A stretch of 64,000 nucleotides of DNA, from contig NZ_RJUU01000001.1 in assembly GCF_003751445.1 (NCBI RefSeq), forward strand, positions 997,001-1,061,000, in the 5' to 3' direction. The translations under genes and the position numbers were made by a program. This DNA is from Streptomyces sp. 840.1 (lineage in GTDB: Bacteria; Actinomycetota; Actinomycetes; Streptomycetales; Streptomycetaceae). Shown here one piece after another: positions 1 through 8,639 of the stretch; within the stretch, counting starts at the first letter, position 1; every line of letters begins with the position of its first letter. Below the pieces are notes generated by a model. It saw nothing but the letters and a program-made list of their open reading frames with translations. It made no database searches and was not told the DNA's origin.

Positions 1-1271
1 GGCGGACCGGGATCGCCGCCCGTCAGCTGGGTGAGCTGGACAAGGCCCGCACCACACTGTCCTCGGTCGTCGGCCTGTACCGCGAGGCGCAGAACGACTC
101 GGGTACGGCGCTTGCGCTCTGTTCGCTCGGCATCACCCTGCACCACCAGGGCAATCTGACCGAGGCGGCGGCGCGGCTGCGGGAGGCGCTCGAACTGCAG
201 ACCTCCGAGGCCCAGGCCGCGGACCGGGCCTGGTCGATGCACGCGCTGGCCGCGGTGGAGCGCGACCGGGCCCACCCGGCCGAGGCGCTGGCACTGCTGG
301 ACACCGCGCTGGTCCTGCACCGCGAGGGCGAGTCGCTGCACGGGGAGGCGTGGACGCAGTTCCAGCTGGGTCAGGTGCTCCTGCGGATGGGCGATGTGGA
401 GCGGGCCGAGCTCGCGCTGCGCACGGCCCTGGATCTGTACGGGCGCACCCGCGACGAGCGCGGTGAGGCCTGGGCGCTGACCCAGCTGGCCCGCGCCCGG
501 CTGCTGGACGGTGACCCGGTCCCCGCGGTGGAGCAGCTGAACGCCGCGCTGGCCCGGCACCGCGACAACGAGGACGCGCGGGGCGAGGCGTGGACGCTCT
601 ACTACCTGGGCCAGTCCCTGGAGGAGAGCGGCGAGACCGATTCTGCGGTGCGGCAGCTGGAGCGGTCGCGCACGATGTTCTCCCGGATGCGGGACGTGTA
701 CGGGCTGGCGTGCGCCCGGCACCACTCGGGCCGGGTCACCCGCGACCAGCGGGCCGCCCAGACGGGCAACCTGCGCAACTCCGGTTTCGCCCGCCAGCTC
801 CTGGTGGACGCGCGGGCCGACTTCCGGCGGATCGGGGTCGCCCACGGGGAGGCCTGGACGTGTCTGGAGCTGGCCCTGATCGACGCGGGCAACCAGCGCG
901 CGCCGCAGGCGCTGGGCCTGTGCGGCGAGGCGGCCGAGCTGTTCGACTCGTACGGGGACGCGCGCGGCGCGGACTGGGCCCGCTTCCTGCGCTGCACGCT
1001 GCTGCCGTACGCGTCCCCGGGCGGCATCGAGGTGGGCACGGTGGTGGCCCAGCAGGAGCTCGCCGACCTGGTCGCGGCCGGCCACCCCACCCGGGACGGC
1101 AAGCTGGAGGAGTGCGCGGAGGCGTTCCGGGTGGTCCTGAACCGCGGAGTCGACCTGGAGGACGGCTGGCAGGCCTGGCGCCTGGGCCTGACCCCGACCC
1201 GCCACGCCCGCGAAATCATGGGCGTAGCGATCCCGGACAGAGGGCATCCTTCAGCCCCGCCCGGCGCTTGA
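1..1271 (+). CDS. TPR-repeat C-terminal part of a large regulatory protein (5' end outside window)
   Basis: The reading frame is open from base 3 and ends at the TGA closing at 1271, giving about 422 visible residues with no start inside the window. The protein is a solenoid of roughly 40-residue alpha-helical units in which G-E-A-W recurs at each unit (for example around bases 340, 460, 580 and 850), typical of tetratricopeptide repeats. This resembles the TPR tail of AfsR/SARP or LuxR-type multidomain regulators, which sits behind an NB-ARC ATPase and acts as a protein-interaction scaffold. The missing N-terminus prevents a firm family assignment. The end of the gene runs into a triple GC-rich repeat. 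Confidence 0.75.
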   Translation, partial: RTGIAARQLGELDKARTTLSSVVGLYREAQNDSGTALALCSLGITLHHQGNLTEAAARLREALELQTSEAQAADRAWSMHALAAVERDRAHPAEALALLDTALVLHREGESLHGEAWTQFQLGQVLLRMGDVERAELALRTALDLYGRTRDERGEAWALTQLARARLLDGDPVPAVEQLNAALARHRDNEDARGEAWTLYYLGQSLEESGETDSAVRQLERSRTMFSRMRDVYGLACARHHSGRVTRDQRAAQTGNLRNSGFARQLLVDARADFRRIGVAHGEAWTCLELALIDAGNQRAPQALGLCGEAAELFDSYGDARGADWARFLRCTLLPYASPGGIEVGTVVAQQELADLVAAGHPTRDGKLEECAEAFRVVLNRGVDLEDGWQAWRLGLTPTRHAREIMGVAIPDRGHPSAPPGA

Positions 1272-1333
1272 GGGCAGCGTTCAGCCCGTCCGGCGCTCTG
1301 AGGACGCCCTCGAGCCCGCCCGGCGCTTGGGGG
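1250..1333. repeat. Three tandem copies of the Streptomyces CCCGYCCGGCGCTTGAGG intergenic repeat
   Basis: Copies start near 1250, 1280 and 1309, about 30 bp apart, each built around GCCC-G(C/T)-CCGGCGCT(T/C)-(T/G)GAGG-like sequence. The first copy supplies the last codons and stop of the TPR gene. Similar short repeats are scattered between genes in Streptomyces chromosomes (from memory); no function is known to me. Confidence 0.7.
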
Positions 1334-1379
1334 CGGAGCGGCCACCGGACCCCGGTGCCGCCCCGCCCGTCCCCGCTGC

Positions 1380-1622
1380 CTACTTCCGCTTCGCGGACCC
1401 GGAGGCGCCGGACGTCTGCGGCGTACCGGGGGCCTCCGGGGCCTCCTCGAAGTCGACCTTGCCCATGTGCCGGTTCATGGACTTCATCAGCAGCCACACG
1501 CCGACGGCGAGCGCGGCGAAGACGATGAAGCCGAGGACCCCGGGGGTCACCTTGTTCTTGTCCAGTTCCTCGGCGAGCGGGACGAGGTGCGGCAGTGCCT
1601 GAGTCGCGTACATATCAGGCAT
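1380..1622 (-). CDS. Small single-pass membrane protein coupled to mca
   Basis: This encodes 80 residues: a polar N-terminus (MPDMYATQALPHL), one hydrophobic segment at about residues 29-46 (TPGVLGFIVFAALAVGVWLL), then a basic and acidic cytoplasmic tail ending SAKRK. The ATG overlaps the end of mca by 8 bp (ATGCCTGA), so translation is probably coupled. The family is conserved next to mca in streptomycetes (recollection), but its role is unknown. It could anchor or assist the amidase; that is inference only. Confidence 0.8.
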   Translation of the reverse strand: MPDMYATQALPHLVPLAEELDKNKVTPGVLGFIVFAALAVGVWLLMKSMNRHMGKVDFEEAPEAPGTPQTSGASGSAKRK

Positions 1623-2496
1623 TGTCGCGGATGCCCGCGAAGAGGTCGCTCTCGGGGAGGGAGGTATCGACGAGAGACTTCGCCAGCTCGTACTCCTCGG
1701 TCGGCCAAACCTCCTGCTGGATGTCCATCGGAACCCGGAACCAGCCGCCGTCCGGATCGATCTGCGTGGCGTGCGCGATCAGCGCCTTGTCGCGGATCTC
1801 GAAGAAGTCCGCGCACGGAACATGCGTGGTCAGCGTGCGTTCGGCGCGCTCGAACTCCTTCCAGCGCTTCAGCCAGTCCTCGTACGGGGACTCCAGGCCA
1901 CGGGCCAGCAGTGCCTCGTGCAGGGCCACGGTGCGCGGCTTGTTGAAGCCCTGGTTGTAGTAGAGCTTCTGCGGCGCCCAGACCGGGCCGAACTCTGCCT
2001 CGGGGAACCGCTCGGCGTCGGCCGCGCCCTCGAAGGCGATCATCGAGACCGTGTGGGTCATGATGTGGTCGGGGTGCGGGTAGCCCCCGTTCTCGTCGTA
2101 CGTGGTGATGACCTGCGGCCGGAACGCACGGATCTTCGCGACGAGACGCCCCGCCGCCGTCTCCTCGTCCTCCAGCGCGAAGCAGCCCTCGGGCAGCGGC
2201 GGCAGCGGGTCGCCCTCGGGCAGCCCGGAGTCGACGAAGCCGAGCCACTCCTGCTTGACGCCCAGGATCTCGCGGGCCTCGTCCATCTCCTTCCGGCGCA
2301 CCTCGTGGATGTTCTCCTCGATGTACGCGTCACCCTGGAGTTTCGGGTTGAGGATGGAGCCGCGCTCACCGCCCGTGCAGGTGACCACCAGCACGTCCAC
2401 CCCCTCGGACACGTACTTGGCCATGGTGGCCGCGCCCTTGCTCGACTCGTCGTCGGGGTGGGCGTGCACGGCCATCAGTCGAAGCTGCTCAGTCAA
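1615..2496 (-). CDS. mca: Mycothiol S-conjugate amidase
   Basis: Mca hydrolyses the glucosamine-cysteine amide bond of mycothiol S-conjugates, releasing a mercapturic acid for export and GlcN-Ins for recycling; it is cytoplasmic and zinc-dependent. The 293-aa length fits the family. The zinc-binding motif AVHAHPDDE lies at the N-terminus and HPDH (in GGYPHPDH) follows near residue 140, as in MshB/Mca deacetylases. I chose the TTG start at 2496 because GAGGAA precedes it by six bases; an ATG seven codons later is the alternative. It is followed by a coupled small membrane protein and lies divergent from the DUF4307 gene. Confidence 0.93.
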   Translation of the reverse strand: MTEQLRLMAVHAHPDDESSKGAATMAKYVSEGVDVLVVTCTGGERGSILNPKLQGDAYIEENIHEVRRKEMDEAREILGVKQEWLGFVDSGLPEGDPLPPLPEGCFALEDEETAAGRLVAKIRAFRPQVITTYDENGGYPHPDHIMTHTVSMIAFEGAADAERFPEAEFGPVWAPQKLYYNQGFNKPRTVALHEALLARGLESPYEDWLKRWKEFERAERTLTTHVPCADFFEIRDKALIAHATQIDPDGGWFRVPMDIQQEVWPTEEYELAKSLVDTSLPESDLFAGIRDNA

Positions 2497-2646
2497 GACT
2501 CGTTCCTCAGTGATTCGGTCGCCATCAGGTGCCGTCCCGCAGGGACGTCGGTGTGGGGTGGCGGTCGGGTGGCGGGTGGAGGCTTCTATAGTGACCGAAC
2601 CGGGGGGCGGAAAATTCCTTCGATCCCCGGCACGGGAGGAACGATC

Positions 2647-3063
2647 ATGACCGCGGTGCGCGAGGCGCCCCCCGAGAACCGCTACGGCCGCTCCGCGGAC
2701 CAGCGTGCGGACCGCAAACTCAAGATCATCGGCTCGGTGCTGGGCGTCGCCCTGCTCGGCGTGATCGGCTGGATCGGCTACGACTACGTCTCGGGCCAGG
2801 GTGTCAGCGCCGAGGTGATCAAGTTCAAGGTCGTCTCGGACGACCGGGTCGAGGTGCATCTGGAGGTCCGCAAGGACCCGGACGCCAAGGGCTACTGCAC
2901 GATCCGCTCGCAGCGCGAGGACGGCACCGACGTCGCCCGCAAGGACTTCCGTTTCGACGAGCGGACCGACCGGATCGACCGCGTGCTCTCGCTGCGTACG
3001 ACGTCCAGGGCTACCAGCGTCGAGCTGCTGGGCTGCACGGACGACGACGGGGCGTCGGGTTGA
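2647..3063 (+). CDS. DUF4307 membrane protein
   Basis: This encodes 138 residues: a short basic cytoplasmic N-terminus, one transmembrane helix at about residues 28-47 (IIGSVLGVALLGVIGWIGYD) and an extracytoplasmic beta-rich domain of about 85 residues. The domain contains two cysteines (GYCTI and LLGCT) that could pair outside the membrane. A GGGAGGA ribosome site sits seven bases before the ATG. The family is found beside mca and greA in actinobacteria; its function is unknown. It is divergent from mca with 150 bp between the starts, which must hold both promoters. Confidence 0.85.
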   Translation: MTAVREAPPENRYGRSADQRADRKLKIIGSVLGVALLGVIGWIGYDYVSGQGVSAEVIKFKVVSDDRVEVHLEVRKDPDAKGYCTIRSQREDGTDVARKDFRFDERTDRIDRVLSLRTTSRATSVELLGCTDDDGASG

Positions 3064-3246
3064 CCGGCGCACGCACGTCCTGACCCGCTCTTGACGCCGC
3101 TGACCTGCGGCTCGACAGGATCGGTCAGTAACCTTCTCCCCCTTTTCCCGGCGAATTGTTAGGCTCGTGGTTTCGCCCACCCGTGGAAGCGCATGCTTCG
3201 GGGTAGGGCGATGCTTTGTATTCCCAGTACCGACGAGGAGCACCCT

Positions 3247-3744
3247 GTGACCCAGACCAGCGAAAACGTCACCTGGCTCACGCAGGAGGCGTACAACCAG
3301 CTCAAGGCCGAGCTGGAGTACCTGTCTGGTCCCGCGCGCACGGAGATCGCCGTAAAGATCGCGGCGGCCCGTGAGGAGGGGGACCTGCGTGAGAACGGCG
3401 GGTACCACGCGGCCAAGGAGGAGCAGGGCAAGATGGAGCTCCGGGTGCGCCAGCTGACCCAGCTCCTGGAGCACGCGAAGGTCGGCGAGGCGCCGGCCGA
3501 CGACGGTGTGGTCGAGCCCGGCATGGTCGTGACGATCGCCTTCGACGGCGATGACGACGACACGACGACCTTCCTCCTGGCCTCCCGTGAGTACGCGAGC
3601 GCGGACATCGAGACGTACTCCCCGCAGTCCCCGCTCGGGGTGGGCGTGAACGGCAAGAAGATGGGCGAGACCGCGGACTACGAGCTGCCGAACGGCAAGA
3701 CCGCCACGGTGAAGATCCTTTCGGCGAAGCCGTACTCCGGCTGA
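3247..3744 (+). CDS. greA: Transcription elongation factor GreA
   Basis: GreA enters the RNA polymerase secondary channel and stimulates cleavage of backtracked transcripts. The 165 residues show an N-terminal coiled coil (NQLKAELEYL) whose tip carries the acidic catalytic pair in DLRENGGYHAAKEEQ, then the globular FKBP-like C-terminal domain ending with the SPLG and G-N-K motifs (ELPNGKTATVKIL). The GTG at 3247 is chosen because CGAGGAG precedes it by about five bases; an upstream ATG at 3193 has no ribosome site. A strong hairpin follows the gene. Confidence 0.95.
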   Translation: MTQTSENVTWLTQEAYNQLKAELEYLSGPARTEIAVKIAAAREEGDLRENGGYHAAKEEQGKMELRVRQLTQLLEHAKVGEAPADDGVVEPGMVVTIAFDGDDDDTTTFLLASREYASADIETYSPQSPLGVGVNGKKMGETADYELPNGKTATVKILSAKPYSG

Positions 3745-3780
3745 TCCGCACAGCCCGGCAGAGAACAACGAGCAGAGAAC

Positions 3781-3812
3781 GAGAGCCCCGGCCGCAGGCG
3801 GCCGGGGCTCTC
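3781..3812. terminator. Bidirectional hairpin terminator, greA / ABC transporter
   Basis: A perfect 14-bp stem (GAGAGCCCCGGCCG with its complement) closes a CAGG tetraloop. It lies between the convergent greA and ABC permease genes and probably stops transcription from both sides. Confidence 0.85.
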
Positions 3813-3827
3813 GCGCGTCCTGCGGGC

Positions 3828-4694
3828 TCAGACGGCGACCGAACGGTACTTGCGCACCGCCAGGGTCCGGAAGAACACGATGATCAGCACGGACCAGATC
3901 AGCGACGCCCAGATGGGGTGTTCCATCGGCCAGGCCCCCGTCACGGACTTCGGCACGCCCTCGATCGTGTTGCCGAACAGCTCGCGGGCCGCAGCCACCG
4001 TGGCGCTGAACGGGTTCCACTCGGCGACGTACTGCAAGAACCTCGGCATGCCGTTGACCGGAACGAACGCGTTGGAGATGAAGGTCAGCGGGAACAGCCA
4101 GATCAGACCGCCCGAGGTGGCCGCCTCCGGGGTGCGGACGGAGAGGCCGATCAGCGCACCGATCCAGGTGAACGCGTAGCCGAGGAGCAGGAGCAGGCCG
4201 AAGCCCGCGAGCACCTCGGCGATGTTCTCGTGGGTGCGCCAGCCCACGAGCAGGGCGACGGCCGCGAGTACCGCGAGCGTGATGGCCGTCTGCACCAGGT
4301 CGGCCAGGGTGCGCCCGGTCAGCACCGCGCCCCGCGCCATGGGCAGCGACCTGAACCGGTCGATGAGCCCCTTGTGCATGTCGTCCGCGATGCCCGCGCC
4401 GGCGCCCGCGGTGGCGAAGGTGACGGTCTGCGCGAAGATGCCGGCCATCAGGAATTCCTTGTAGGCACTGGCGCTGACGCCCGCACCCGGGATGGCGATC
4501 GAGCCGCCGAATACGTAGGTGAACAGCACCACGAACATGACCGGCTGGATGATCCCGAAGAGGATCATTTCGGGGATCCGGGTCATGCGGATGAGATTTC
4601 GCTGCGCGATGACCAGCGAGTCCCGGACGGACTGCCCGATGCCGCCGCTCGCCCGGGGGGCGCGCGTGGGGGCCGCTTCGCTGAGGGCGCTCAC
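3828..4694 (-). CDS. ABC-2 type multidrug transporter permease (DrrB-like)
   Basis: This encodes a 288-aa integral membrane protein with about six hydrophobic segments and the ABC-2 permease layout: a cytoplasmic N-terminus, a first helix at MILFGIIQPVMFVVLFTYV, a long extracytoplasmic segment, and a terminal pair of helices. Its ATG overlaps the stop of the ATPase gene by four bases, so the two are translationally coupled and form one exporter. The substrate is unknown; homologues export daunorubicin and other hydrophobic compounds. No biosynthetic cluster is adjacent, so a general detoxification role is more likely. Confidence 0.9.
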   Translation of the reverse strand: MSALSEAAPTRAPRASGGIGQSVRDSLVIAQRNLIRMTRIPEMILFGIIQPVMFVVLFTYVFGGSIAIPGAGVSASAYKEFLMAGIFAQTVTFATAGAGAGIADDMHKGLIDRFRSLPMARGAVLTGRTLADLVQTAITLAVLAAVALLVGWRTHENIAEVLAGFGLLLLLGYAFTWIGALIGLSVRTPEAATSGGLIWLFPLTFISNAFVPVNGMPRFLQYVAEWNPFSATVAAARELFGNTIEGVPKSVTGAWPMEHPIWASLIWSVLIIVFFRTLAVRKYRSVAV

Positions 4695-5698
4695 TTCTCG
4701 GCCTCCGATCCGGCGGCCGCGACCTTTTCGTCCGCACCGCCCCCTTCGCTCTTCTCCTGTTCGGCGGCATGGCCGGTCAGGGAGATGAACACGTCGTCCA
4801 GAGTGGGGCGGCGCAGCCCGATGTCGTCGATCTCCACGCCTCGGCCGTCGAGGTCGCGGATGATCTCGGCGAGGAGCTTGGCGCCGCCGTCGACCGGGAC
4901 GGTCAGTTTCCGCATGTGCGGGACGACGGCGACCTCGCCCTTGCCCAGGCCGGCCAGGACCGCGCGGGCGGGGTCGATCTGGTCGGGCTGGTGGACGACG
5001 ACCTCGACGCGCTCGCCGCCGGTGCGGGCCTTGAGCTGGTCGGAGGTGCCGCGGGCGATGACCAGGCCGTGGTCGATCACGCAGATGTCATGGGCGAGGC
5101 GGTCGGCCTCCTCCAGATACTGCGTGGTCAGCAGCAATGTGGTGCCGCCTGCCACGAGTTCCTCGATGACCTCCCAGAGCTGCTGCCGGTTGCGCGGGTC
5201 GAGGCCGGTGGTCGGCTCGTCCATGAACATGACCGGCGGGGAGACGACGAGCGCCGCTGCCAGGTCGAGGCGGCGGCGCATACCGCCGGAGTACGTCTTG
5301 GCGGGCCGGTCCGCCGCGTCGGCCAGGTTGAACCGCTCCAGCAGCTCCCCCGCCCGGACCTTCGCGTCGCGCCGGCTCATCTGGTAGAGCTGGCCGACCA
5401 TCTGCAGGTTCTCGCGGCCGGTCAGGTATTCGTCGACGGCGGCGAACTGGCCGGACAGCCCGATCGAGCGCCGTACCTCGTTGGGTCTCTTCAGTACGTC
5501 GATGCCCGCGACGAAGGCGCTGCCGCTGTCGGGCATGAGCAGCGTCGTCAGGACGCGCACGGCGGTCGTCTTGCCGGCCCCGTTGGGGCCGAGAAGTCCG
5601 AGGACGGTGCCTTCGGGAACATCCAGATCAACACCCCCGAGTGCTCGTACGTCGCCGAAGGTCTTCACCAGACCTTCGGCGTAGATGGCGCCTGGCAT
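4691..5698 (-). CDS. ABC transporter ATP-binding protein (DrrA-like)
   Basis: The 335-aa ATPase powers the permease encoded immediately downstream. Visible motifs are Walker A GPNGAGKTT at about residues 38-46, the signature SGGMRRRLDLA, Walker B VMFMDEPTTGLD and the switch histidine region TTQYLEEAD. The roughly 100-residue C-terminal extension typical of DrrA follows, ending in an Ala/Glu-rich tail. The first gene of a two-gene operon, it has about 150 bp of non-coding sequence before the next gene, which also holds the end of ilvA. Confidence 0.93.
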   Translation of the reverse strand: MPGAIYAEGLVKTFGDVRALGGVDLDVPEGTVLGLLGPNGAGKTTAVRVLTTLLMPDSGSAFVAGIDVLKRPNEVRRSIGLSGQFAAVDEYLTGRENLQMVGQLYQMSRRDAKVRAGELLERFNLADAADRPAKTYSGGMRRRLDLAAALVVSPPVMFMDEPTTGLDPRNRQQLWEVIEELVAGGTTLLLTTQYLEEADRLAHDICVIDHGLVIARGTSDQLKARTGGERVEVVVHQPDQIDPARAVLAGLGKGEVAVVPHMRKLTVPVDGGAKLLAEIIRDLDGRGVEIDDIGLRRPTLDDVFISLTGHAAEQEKSEGGGADEKVAAAGSEAEK

Positions 5699-5849
5699 AT
5701 GGGGCTCCCCCGGTGCGTTTGGGTGGCTTCCTCACAGATCCTAGATTTGCCCGTCCCCTCTTGCCCGGCGAACACCCGAAGCGAACGCGTGTACACCGAC
5801 GGGCCAGGCGATGGCACAGTAACGCGATACATCGCGACACACAAGGAGT

Positions 5850-7079
5850 TCAGTTCAGTACGAGGTACCCCGCGTCGCGCAGCGCCGCCGCGACCTCCTC
5901 GCAGTGCTCCGGGCCCTTCGTCTCCAGATGCAGCTCCACCTCCGCCTCGGTGAGGCCGAGGTGCGGGTCGGTCCGCACATGGCTCACGTCCAGGACGTTC
6001 GCGTCGGCCACCGAGAGCACGCCGAGCATCGTCGCCAGCGCGCCGGGCCGGTCCGTCAGCCGCAGCCGCAGGCTCAGGTAGCGGCCGGCCGCCGACATGC
6101 CCCGGGTCAGGATGCGCTGCATCAGCAGCGGGTCCACGTTGCCACCGGAGAGCAGCGCCACCACCGGCCCGCGGAACGACTTCGGGTCGCTCAGCAGGGC
6201 GGCCACCGGGCTCGCCCCGGCCGGCTCCACGACCATCTTCGCCCGCTCCAGGCAGAGCAGCAGCGCGCTGGAGAGCTCGTCCTCGGAGACCGTACGGACC
6301 TCGTCGACCAGGTCCCTGACCAGCGGGAACGGGACATCGCCGGGGCGCCCCACCTTCATGCCGTCCGCCATCGTCTGGAGCGAGCCGATCGACACCGGGC
6401 GACCGGCGGCCAGCGAGGGCGGGTAGGCGGCGGCGCCCGCCGCCTGCACACCGACGATCCGCACGTCGGGCCGGACCGCCTTGACCGCCACCGCGATCCC
6501 CGCGGCGAGGCCACCGCCGCCGATCCCGACGACGATGGTGCGCACCTCGGGGCACTGCTCCAGGATCTCCAGCCCCACCGTGCCCTGGCCCGCGATGATG
6601 TCCGGGTGGTCGAAGGGGTGGATGAAGACGGCGCCGGTCTCCTGCGCGTACTCCTGCGCCGCGGCCAGCGTCTCGTCGACGACCTGGCCGTGCAGCCGCA
6701 CCCGTGCCCCGTACTCGCGCGTCGCGGCGACCTTCGGCAGCGGCGCCCCGACCGGCATGAAGACCGTCGACCGTACGCCGAGGAGCGCAGAGGCGAGCGC
6801 GACACCCTGCGCATGGTTCCCGGCGCTCGCGGCCACCACACCCGCCGCCCGTTCCACCGGGGAGAGTCCGGCGATCCGCACGTAGGCGCCCCGCAGTTTG
6901 AACGAGCCGGTCCGCTGCAGGTTCTCGCACTTGAACTGGACGGGCGCGCCCACCAGCTCGGTGAGATGGCGGCTGCCCTCCATGGCGGTGACCCGTGAGA
7001 CGCCGGAGAGCATCTTCTGCGCCCCCTTGATGTCGTCGAGGATCAGCGGGGGGAACTGGGTGGCCGGCGGGAAGTTCAT
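5850..7079 (-). CDS. ilvA: Threonine ammonia-lyase (threonine dehydratase)
   Basis: The enzyme deaminates threonine to 2-oxobutyrate, the first step towards isoleucine, using PLP. In 409 residues there is the fold-type II core with the PLP lysine in TGSFKLRGAY (K61), the glycine loop GIGGGGLAAG, and a single C-terminal ACT-like regulatory domain (about residues 330-409). The short regulatory part marks the catabolic/TdcB-like or actinobacterial form. I chose the ATG of MNFPPATQ at 7079 because sequence upstream loses family character, although no clear ribosome site precedes it. It is divergent from a MarR gene. Confidence 0.9.
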   Translation of the reverse strand: MNFPPATQFPPLILDDIKGAQKMLSGVSRVTAMEGSRHLTELVGAPVQFKCENLQRTGSFKLRGAYVRIAGLSPVERAAGVVAASAGNHAQGVALASALLGVRSTVFMPVGAPLPKVAATREYGARVRLHGQVVDETLAAAQEYAQETGAVFIHPFDHPDIIAGQGTVGLEILEQCPEVRTIVVGIGGGGLAAGIAVAVKAVRPDVRIVGVQAAGAAAYPPSLAAGRPVSIGSLQTMADGMKVGRPGDVPFPLVRDLVDEVRTVSEDELSSALLLCLERAKMVVEPAGASPVAALLSDPKSFRGPVVALLSGGNVDPLLMQRILTRGMSAAGRYLSLRLRLTDRPGALATMLGVLSVADANVLDVSHVRTDPHLGLTEAEVELHLETKGPEHCEEVAAALRDAGYLVLN

Positions 7080-7234
7080 GCCGCAAGTCTTGCAGCCGTC
7101 GGGGGTGGCGTCCGCCGCGAGGATGCCGTCCTGCGCCGATGTCCGCAGGTTTGTGCAGCGCTGGTACGCGTTGCCCCGGGGCCGCGTACTCTGTCCCCCA
7201 CCCATCCGACACCGCACGAAGAGAGCCCCAGGCC

Positions 7235-7765
7235 ATGCCCCCTCAGGACATGACGACTGCCGCGTCTCCTTCCGGGGGCGCAGCCCCGGAGAACCCGGGT
7301 CCCGACCACCTCCTCGACGCCCTGCAGCACCAGGTGGCGGTCTTCGCCCGCCGTGCCGAGCAGACCCGCCTCGGCGGTGTCGGCCAGGTGCGCAACTCCA
7401 TGGACCGGGCCGCCTATCTGCTGCTCAACCGGCTGGACCGGGAAGGCCCGATGGGCGTGAAGGCGCTGGCCGCCGGGATGGGAATCGACTCCTCGACGGT
7501 GACCCGGCAGGTCGCGCCGCTCGTGGACACCGGCCTGGTCAAGCGGACCTCGCACCCGGAGGACGGCCGGGCGGTCGTGCTCCAGCTCTCCCCGCGCGGC
7601 CAGGCCCGCCTGGACGAGGTCCGGGCCTCGCGGCGCGAGCTGATGTCCCAGGTGACGGGCGACTGGGACGCGGAGGAGCGGGACACGTTCTGCGCGCTGC
7701 TCACCCGCTTCAACGCGGCGCTGGCCGCCCGGCAGAGCGCGAACCAGCCGCCCGCCGCGGAATAG
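7235..7765 (+). CDS. MarR-family transcriptional regulator
   Basis: The 176-aa protein carries a winged helix: recognition helix region MGIDSSTVTRQVAPLVDTGLV followed by the wing sequence RTSHPEDGRAVVLQLSPRG, as in MarR dimers. The first 25 residues are a low-complexity, proline-rich extension. GAAGAGAG precedes the ATG at 7235; a second in-frame ATG follows at 7250. It is divergent from ilvA across about 155 bp, so it may regulate itself or ilvA; its ligand is unknown. The coding sequence includes a CCGGGG-GCGCAG-CCCCGG palindrome near 7272. Confidence 0.9.
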   Translation: MPPQDMTTAASPSGGAAPENPGPDHLLDALQHQVAVFARRAEQTRLGGVGQVRNSMDRAAYLLLNRLDREGPMGVKALAAGMGIDSSTVTRQVAPLVDTGLVKRTSHPEDGRAVVLQLSPRGQARLDEVRASRRELMSQVTGDWDAEERDTFCALLTRFNAALAARQSANQPPAAE

Positions 7766-7836
7766 GGCGCGGCAGCCCGGAACCCGGGCCGTGCCCAGGC
7801 CTTGACCGGGGGCCCGAGGAGCGCTCGGATAACAGG

Positions 7837-8313
7837 GTGCGAGAGCGCCAGGCGGGCCGACAGCGGCGCCGCGCCCAGGAGTTCGAGGCCTTCGTGGCGG
7901 GCGCGGCCGGCCGGCTGCTGCACGCCGCCACCCTGCTCACCGCCGAACCCGCCCGCCCGCCGGGCTCCAACGAGCGCGCGCTGCGGCTGCTGACGGCCGC
8001 GCTGGCCCGTACGTACGCGGACTGGGACCGGCTGCACGGCGAGGACCCGTACAACCGCACCCGGCAGGAGCTGGCGGGCCGGTTCGCGCGGGAGGCCTGG
8101 CGCCACCACCACCCGCGCGGCGGGCTGCTGGACGGGCTGACCCCGCAGGAACGGCTGGTCCTGGTGCTGCGGCTGCACGAGGGCGTTCCCGAGGAGCAGA
8201 CCGCGGCGCTGCTCGGACTGCCCGCGGACCGGATCCGCGCGATCTGCAACCGCTCGGTGGCCACGCTGCGCGGCACCCGCGGACCCACCGTCCGGCGGGA
8301 GGCCACGTCATGA
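7837..8313 (+). CDS. Small sigma-70 region 4-like regulator
   Basis: This encodes 158 residues without the region 2 of a true sigma factor. The C-terminal 60 residues resemble sigma region 4 (LTPQERLVLVLRLHEGVPEEQTAALLGLPADRIRAICNRS), a helix-turn-helix that normally contacts the -35 element. The N-terminal half is helical and arginine-rich (RERQAGRQRRRAQEFEAFVAG). The GTG at 7837 is the best start, with GAGGA 16 bases upstream, a long spacing, so the start is uncertain. It overlaps the next gene by four bases, forming a sigma/membrane-protein pair. Confidence 0.7.
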   Translation: MRERQAGRQRRRAQEFEAFVAGAAGRLLHAATLLTAEPARPPGSNERALRLLTAALARTYADWDRLHGEDPYNRTRQELAGRFAREAWRHHHPRGGLLDGLTPQERLVLVLRLHEGVPEEQTAALLGLPADRIRAICNRSVATLRGTRGPTVRREATS

Positions 8314-8561
8314 GCGGGGCCGGCCGCAAGGAGGACGAGGTCCGGCGGATGCTGGAGGGGCCGCATCCGCAGGTGCCCGCCGATCTGGCGGAACGGGCGG
8401 CGGAGCTCGGCGGCCGGGTGCTGCGCCGGCGGCGGGCGCTGCGCCGGCTGGGGCTGCTGGCGCTGATCGCCGCGGTGGCGGTGTTCACGGTGTGGGCGGT
8501 GACGGTCCAGCCCTGGCAGGCGCCACCGGCGGAGACGACGCCGCCGCTGGGGGGCTGGTAG
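8310..8561 (+). CDS. Small membrane protein coupled to the sigma-like gene
   Basis: The 83-aa protein starts at an ATGA overlap with the preceding gene. A charged N-terminal helix (EDEVRRMLEGPHPQVPADLAERAAELGGRVL, described by position 8-38) is followed by an arginine cluster, one transmembrane helix at about residues 46-66 and a short proline-rich outside tail. Position and topology recall a miniature anti-sigma factor that holds its partner at the membrane, but no anti-sigma domain can be recognised. The role is inferred from context only. Confidence 0.75.
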   Translation: MSGAGRKEDEVRRMLEGPHPQVPADLAERAAELGGRVLRRRRALRRLGLLALIAAVAVFTVWAVTVQPWQAPPAETTPPLGGW

Positions 8562-8639
8562 CCCCGGCCGGCGGCCCGTGCCGGATCTATCCTTGAAGGA
8601 AACGGCCGGGGCCACAGGGAACCGGCCCGGGAGGTCGTC

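Noticed and set aside
2497..4770. Long open minus-strand frame continuing upstream of mca for more than 2 kb
   Set aside because: It runs antisense through the DUF4307 and greA genes and has no family similarity; high-GC DNA rarely has stop codons in this phase.
7272..7289. CCGGGG-GCGCAG-CCCCGG palindrome as possible terminator or operator
   Set aside because: It lies inside the MarR coding sequence and belongs to a common Streptomyces GGGGGC-type repeat; no attenuation logic is visible.
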